Below are positions 49,491 to 53,637 of a stretch of 53,637 bases of DNA, piece after piece. A program made the translations under genes and the position numbers. Location: assembly GCF_014695395.1 (NCBI RefSeq), contig NZ_JACJOF010000014.1:1-53637 (forward strand), read 5' to 3'. Origin of the DNA: Nodosilinea sp. FACHB-131 (GTDB taxonomy: Bacteria; Cyanobacteriota; Cyanobacteriia; Phormidesmidales; Phormidesmidaceae). The first letter of the stretch is position 1, and every line of letters begins with the position of its first letter. The notes beneath the pieces are model-generated. The model did not search any database. It was not told where the DNA came from and worked only from the letters and a program-made list of their open reading frames with translations.

Positions 49491-50390
49491 ATGCTTAACT
49501 TCCAGCCGCCGGGCTTTATTCAGCAGGCCCTCGCTACAGATCTAGGGGTCATGGCCTACTACACCCCCGGTGGCTGGCCTTGGCAAGGGGAAGGCCACGC
49601 GACCCGTCCGCCCCTCGTTTTTCTACACAGCTTGGGGGGCGGCTCTTCAGCCTTTGAATGGTCTAAGGTCTATGCCGCCTTTGGCACCACCCACCAGGTA
49701 ATTGCCCCTGATCTAATCGGCTGGGGGCAGTCAACCCATCCACCCCGCACCTACTCGACCGAAGACTACTTCTACATGATCACCCATCTGCTGGAGTCGG
49801 TAGCTCAGCCCCCAACCTTAGTAGCTGCTACCTCGCTTACCGCTGGTGTAGTGATCCGCTTGGCGGGACTGCGGCCCGATTTATTCAAAGGCCTATTTCT
49901 GGTGTCACCCTCGGGCAACAGTGACTTTGGCCGCGACTACAAAGCCAGCCTACCCGCTCTGCTAGCCAGCACACCCGGCGTGGATAAAGTGCTGTATCAG
50001 GTAGGGGCAGCTAACGAACTGGCGGTGCGATCGTTCCTCTCCACTTTTCTCTTTGCCGACTCTCGTCGTATCACCCCAGAGACGGTGCAGGCCTACCTCA
50101 CTTGCACCCAGCAGCCCAACGCCGAGTACTCTGCTCTGGCCTCCCTCAATGGATCGGTCAGCTTCGACCTATCGCGCTATATTGACCAGCTTCAAACTCC
50201 AACCACCGTTGTGCTGGGTGCAGGGTCGCGGTTCACAGCGCCAGCCACGGTCAGACGGCTCGCGAGCCTCAATCCCAAAGCGGTGCAGCAGGTGATCGAA
50301 ATCCCCGACACCGGGGTACTTCCCCATGTCGAGCATCCTGCCGTAGTTGTTGGCTTGCTCAAGCAGTTCCTAGCCCAACACTCTGCCTGA
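49491..50390 (+). CDS. Alpha/beta-hydrolase fold protein (299 aa)
   Basis: The fold is seen in PLVFLHSLGGGSSAFEWSKV (oxyanion-hole strand), HQVIAPDLIGWGQSTHPPRT and the C-terminal PHVEHPAVVVGLLKQFL with the expected His. The nucleophile elbow reads LVAATSLTAGVV rather than the canonical GxSxG, though the Ser is in place. Such proteins are often esterases, haloalkane dehalogenase relatives or non-catalytic. The start is set at the ATG at 49491 (MLNFQPPGF); the frame is open 22 codons further. It is followed closely by the convergent DUF2996 gene. Confidence 0.82.
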   Translation: MLNFQPPGFIQQALATDLGVMAYYTPGGWPWQGEGHATRPPLVFLHSLGGGSSAFEWSKVYAAFGTTHQVIAPDLIGWGQSTHPPRTYSTEDYFYMITHLLESVAQPPTLVAATSLTAGVVIRLAGLRPDLFKGLFLVSPSGNSDFGRDYKASLPALLASTPGVDKVLYQVGAANELAVRSFLSTFLFADSRRITPETVQAYLTCTQQPNAEYSALASLNGSVSFDLSRYIDQLQTPTTVVLGAGSRFTAPATVRRLASLNPKAVQQVIEIPDTGVLPHVEHPAVVVGLLKQFLAQHSA

Positions 50391-50431
50391 GAATGACAAG
50401 CCAAGCATCGCTAATTCAACCGCCTACTAGC

Positions 50432-50977
50432 TCAATTTCGCGCCAGCCACTTCTGACCGTTAAGCCGTCTCAGAGTGAATAGAACCAGCAAATCTAGGGT
50501 GATTTTACGCTCGTCACCCATGAACTGTTCAATGGTGCTGGGTTGCGAGCCCCTATCGGCATAGTAGAACAGCTTGGGGCTAGAGATATTGTCTTTAGTA
50601 AAGGCAATGTTGAACTGGCGATCGCCCTTTTGCCACTGTCCCTTCACGTGCCAGTACTGCTCACCATCACTGACCCCAAACACCTCTAAGGGCCGTTGAT
50701 CGAGAGTGAGCTGAATATCGTCAATGCCCTTATCCTTCAGCGCTGATTCTAGCGTTGGAATAAAGTGCTGCTCAATGAATTCAGTGAAGGGCTTGTCTTC
50801 CAATGCCGGGGGCTTTTCCTTCTTAGGAGCGGCTTTGGGAGCAGCTTTGGGTTCAGCTCCAGCTTCTGCTTTAGGGGCAGCTTTAGCCGCAGCATCTGCT
50901 GATTGAGTGTCTGCCTGAGGAGCGGGAGCATCCTCAGCGGGGGCAGAGTCTACTGGGGGAGTCTTTTCGTCAGCCAT
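50432..50977 (-). CDS. DUF2996 family protein (181 aa)
   Basis: The ATG at 50977 gives an Ala/Pro/Lys-rich low-complexity N-terminus of about 75 residues. The conserved domain follows: KPFTEFIEQHFIPTLESALK, QYWHVKGQWQKGDRQFNIAF, QPSTIEQFMGDERKITLDLL and the ending RRLNGQKWLARN. This matches DUF2996, which is found in cyanobacteria and plants and has no settled function. The in-frame ATG 17 codons upstream is less likely. Confidence 0.88.
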   Translation of the reverse strand: MADEKTPPVDSAPAEDAPAPQADTQSADAAAKAAPKAEAGAEPKAAPKAAPKKEKPPALEDKPFTEFIEQHFIPTLESALKDKGIDDIQLTLDQRPLEVFGVSDGEQYWHVKGQWQKGDRQFNIAFTKDNISSPKLFYYADRGSQPSTIEQFMGDERKITLDLLVLFTLRRLNGQKWLARN

Positions 50978-51086
50978 ATAAAGGAAACCTACAACAGCAA
51001 TCCAGGCAAACTCAATGGGTTGAGCCACTTACCCAGTTGTTCTTTCTCATACTAGAGGAAAGGCCTCCAAAACGCATGCCTTGCTG

Positions 51087-51129
51087 CCCCAAAACGGTAT
51101 CTATCTCTAAGACAGGTACCATTTTGGGG
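51087..51129 (-). terminator. Hairpin after gmd
   Basis: CCCCAAAA (51087-51094) and TTTTGGGG (51122-51129) form the base of a stem that continues with GGTA/TACC after a one-base mismatch. It lies 21 bases downstream of the gmd stop and could terminate gmd. Confidence 0.55.
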
Positions 51130-51149
51130 CGATCGACCAACTTCAGCTG

Positions 51150-52223
51150 TTAGCCCTGGGGCGCCAAGTGCAGCATCTCTTTGCGAATAGTCGCCACATC
51201 GGAGGGGGCACCATTGCCATGACGAATACCGATGGCCTCTAGGTCGCTCTCCACCATTAGGTGCACCAGTTCCTCAAAGGTAACGCTAGGCTCCCAGCCT
51301 AAAGCCTGGCGGGCTTTGGTTGAGTCGCCAATCAGCAGTTCCACTTCGGCCGGCCGCAGGTAGCGGGGGTCAAACTCCACGTAATCGTGCCAATCGAGGT
51401 TGACATGGTTAAAAGCAATATCTAAAAATTCGCTGATGGCGTGAGTTTCGTTAGTGGCTACCACATAGTCATCGGGCTGGTCTTGCTGCAGCATCAGCCA
51501 CATAGCCTTGACGTAGTCTTTGGCATAGCCCCAGTCGCGCTTGGCGTCGAGATTGCCCAGATACAGTTTTTTCTGCTGACCGGCCACGATGCGAGCTACC
51601 GCTCGGGTAATTTTGCGCGTTACAAAGGTTTCGCCACGCCGGGGCGACTCATGGTTAAATAGAATGCCATTGCAGGCAAACAAGTCATACGACTCTCGGT
51701 AGTTAATTGTTTGCCAGTGGGCAAAGACCTTAGCGCAAGCGTAGGGGCTACGGGGGTAGAAGGGCGTCGTTTCCGTCTGAGGAATTTCTTGCACCTTACC
51801 AAACATCTCAGAGGAGCCAGCCTGATAGAAGCGCACTTCTAACCCTGTGCGTTGTTGGTAGTCGCGAATGGCTTCAAGAAGCCGCAGCGTACCCATACCC
51901 ACACAATCTACGGTGTATTCGGGCGAATCAAAGCTCACCCGCACGTGGGATTGAGCACCCAGGTTGTAAACCTCTTGGGGCTGTACCTGTTCAAGAATGC
52001 GCCGCAGCATGGTGCCATCGGTCAAATCGCCGTAGTGCAAAAACAGACGTGCTTCGGCACTGTGGGGATCAACGTAAACGTGATCGATGCGGTCGGTATT
52101 GAATGTAGAGGTGCGGCGAATAACGCCGTGAACCTCATAGCCTTTATCTAAAAGTAATTCTGCTAGATAAGATCCATCCTGACCGGTAATACCAGTAATC
52201 AGGGCGCGTTTAGGTTGGCTCAT
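51150..52223 (-). CDS. gmd: GDP-mannose 4,6-dehydratase (357 aa)
   Basis: Converts GDP-mannose to GDP-4-keto-6-deoxymannose, the first step to GDP-fucose and related deoxy sugars of surface polysaccharides. Evidence: the short-chain NAD(P) motif [20 protein letters not shown] (11-30), [20 protein letters not shown], catalytic Ser-Ser-Glu near 137-139, YxxxK with Tyr161 and Lys165, and [20 protein letters not shown]. The length is standard. The start is the ATG at 52223. The GDP-fucose synthase gene that often accompanies it is not in this window. Confidence 0.96.
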   Translation of the reverse strand: MSQPKRALITGITGQDGSYLAELLLDKGYEVHGVIRRTSTFNTDRIDHVYVDPHSAEARLFLHYGDLTDGTMLRRILEQVQPQEVYNLGAQSHVRVSFDSPEYTVDCVGMGTLRLLEAIRDYQQRTGLEVRFYQAGSSEMFGKVQEIPQTETTPFYPRSPYACAKVFAHWQTINYRESYDLFACNGILFNHESPRRGETFVTRKITRAVARIVAGQQKKLYLGNLDAKRDWGYAKDYVKAMWLMLQQDQPDDYVVATNETHAISEFLDIAFNHVNLDWHDYVEFDPRYLRPAEVELLIGDSTKARQALGWEPSVTFEELVHLMVESDLEAIGIRHGNGAPSDVATIRKEMLHLAPQG

Positions 52224-52329
52224 AGGGTATAAATCGGTACGGCAATGCCTGGCTGACCAAGCTTAATACAATCAGTGCGTTACTTAAATACAATCAAGTG
52301 AGTTCACCTAAGAATACCCAAATTACCGC

Positions 52330-53403
52330 TTAAACGGGTAGATTATTGGTCGTCAGGTACCCTCGAGTTAGATAGGGCACGTCAACGACCGTGCCTTTAG
52401 CTGCACCGACGCTGACCGTTAAGCCTGCTCCACCAGCTTTGGTGCGAATATAGCCTAAACCTCTTGAACCACCGGGAGTTTCAACTACGCTGGTGAGAAG
52501 ACCGACTTTTTCATCCCCAACAAAAATAACTTCCCCTGGATCAACAGTGCCGTTAAGCTGAAGACCCCAGAGCTGCTGCTTAACCCCCTGGTAGGTGTTT
52601 AGTCGAGCAATTGTCTCTTGACCGATATAACATCCCTTTTCAAAGGAAATCGCGTCCCATAGCCCTGCTTCGAGCGGGTTGTAATCGTCGGTGAGTTCGC
52701 GCCCTGCGGCAGGACGCCCCTGCTGCACCCTCAACTGCTGCCAGAGCGATTCTCCTGCGGGGATGATGCCAGCATCCGTGAGCTGTTGCCACACGAATGC
52801 TGCGCCTTCTACCGGCACTAGGAGGGTGTACCCAGCCAGAGCTAGACCATTGCCTGCCGCTAAGCGCAGGGCAACACCACCGAGATCAACGCTCCGGTGG
52901 TGAGCTGTGGGTAAATCAGGCTCTAATTCGATACCCAAGTCCTTAAGTACAGCAGCACTGCCAGGGCCAACGAGGGAAAAGACAGCTGTATCTGCGGTTA
53001 GGTTAGCCAGCGATACCTGATCGGCCGGAAAAATGTAGCGATCCATCCAGTCCATCAAGCGCTGATCTTGACCAGGGGAGGTAAGAATCAGCAGCGCCTC
53101 CTCGGTTAAGTAGACGGTGGTCAAGTCAATGGTTCTAGCAGTAGAGGTAACAAATACGGTGTCGCAGCCTTCGCCGGGCTGACGCTGGGTAAATGTATTG
53201 GTGGTTTGATTGTGGATGAACCGCAGGCGATCGCTCCCAGACATCTGGAGCACGCCCCAGTGACTGCGATCGAACAGTACAGCTCCAGTTTTAACCGTTT
53301 CTAAGTCAGCAACATTGTTAAACGCAGTGGGAATCCCCTCCAACGACAAAATCGCGCCCTGGCTTTGCTGTAGATCGTGAAGTGCTTGCATTGTGGGAGC
53401 CAT
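52330..53403 (-). CDS. ygfZ: YgfZ/GcvT-like folate-binding protein (357 aa)
   Basis: The N-terminal and central parts are the GcvT-like fold (FDRSHWGVLQMSGSDRLRFI, VSLANLTADTAVFSLVGPGS). The diagnostic YgfZ signature KGCYIGQE appears near residue 255, following the YNPLEAGLWDAISFEKGC run. YgfZ proteins bind tetrahydrofolate and support assembly or repair of iron-sulfur enzymes. The KGCYxGQE motif distinguishes it from a glycine-cleavage T-protein. The start is the ATG at 53403. It is transcribed on the same strand as psbA and gmd, as separate units. Confidence 0.92.
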   Translation of the reverse strand: MAPTMQALHDLQQSQGAILSLEGIPTAFNNVADLETVKTGAVLFDRSHWGVLQMSGSDRLRFIHNQTTNTFTQRQPGEGCDTVFVTSTARTIDLTTVYLTEEALLILTSPGQDQRLMDWMDRYIFPADQVSLANLTADTAVFSLVGPGSAAVLKDLGIELEPDLPTAHHRSVDLGGVALRLAAGNGLALAGYTLLVPVEGAAFVWQQLTDAGIIPAGESLWQQLRVQQGRPAAGRELTDDYNPLEAGLWDAISFEKGCYIGQETIARLNTYQGVKQQLWGLQLNGTVDPGEVIFVGDEKVGLLTSVVETPGGSRGLGYIRTKAGGAGLTVSVGAAKGTVVDVPYLTRGYLTTNNLPV

Positions 53404-53474
53404 GTCTCGTTTGGGTTTTGCCCACCAATGGGCATTGCTTATTTTAGAGTGTAGCGATCGCCAACACCAGAACG

Positions 53475-53502
53475 AAAAAGCGCCCCCCTTTCGAGGAGCG
53501 CT
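53475..53502 (-). terminator. Rho-independent terminator of psbA
   Basis: On the minus strand AGCGCTCC folds back on GGGGGGCGCT around a TCGAAA loop, followed by TTTTT. It lies 37 bases after the psbA stop codon and has the classic stem plus U-tract form. Confidence 0.85.
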
Positions 53503-53538
53503 CTTTGCTCAATCAATCAGTGGAGTAGTCAGTCAAGA

Positions 53539-53637
<99 letters not shown>

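Overview
The window is about 54 kb of a cyanobacterial chromosome. The sequence shows many HIP1 octamers (GCGATCGC), a photosystem II psbA 3' end, the ndhF3-ndhD3-cupA-cupS CO2-uptake cluster, gun4, DUF2256 and DUF2996 genes, and fairly high GC. The gene content and the many short C/T-rich intergenic repeats suggest a filamentous Leptolyngbya/Nodosilinea-like genus. That placement is inference. I saw no rRNA, tRNA, CRISPR array, transposase or prophage.

Layout. 1-7954: an accessory three-gene operon on the minus strand. It encodes a P-loop ATPase, a 2039-aa STAND NTPase with TPR-like, nSTAND1, membrane/coiled-coil and near-identical WD40 repeats, and a small basic protein, joined by 8-bp overlaps. 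This is the best candidate for an undescribed system. 8263-19977: envelope and metabolic genes (SnoaL-like protein, secreted PPC-like protein, GT39 glycosyltransferase, methyltransferase, beta-helix/SLH protein, YtxH/DUF948 set, Ppx/GppA phosphatase, flavin oxidoreductase, secreted nuclease). 20363-26331: the inducible NDH-1MS CO2-uptake genes on the minus strand, interrupted by an opposite-strand Nudix gene. C/T-rich repeats abut three of the start codons.

26725-36000: TPR/coiled-coil protein, membrane protein, pentapeptide-repeat protein overlapping cutA, gnd, a glutathionyl-hydroquinone-reductase-like GST, and an HxlR regulator. 36115-40391: acyl-CoA dehydrogenase-like flavoprotein divergent from the HxlR gene across a perfect palindrome; isoaspartyl peptidase with an overlapping 46-codon membrane ORF; gun4 with a DUF2256 gene; a NarL-type response regulator. 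40638-47962: icd, rpsB-tsf (translation), a conserved acidic protein and recG. 48162-53637: DUF790 nuclease, alpha/beta hydrolase, DUF2996 protein, gmd, ygfZ, and the truncated psbA at the right edge.

Short genes found by direct reading are the 46-aa membrane ORF at 37361-37501, the DUF2256 gene at 38650-38790, the psbA fragment at 53539-53637 and a possible C-terminal fragment at 1-93. Functions are assigned from motifs read by eye; no database search was possible.
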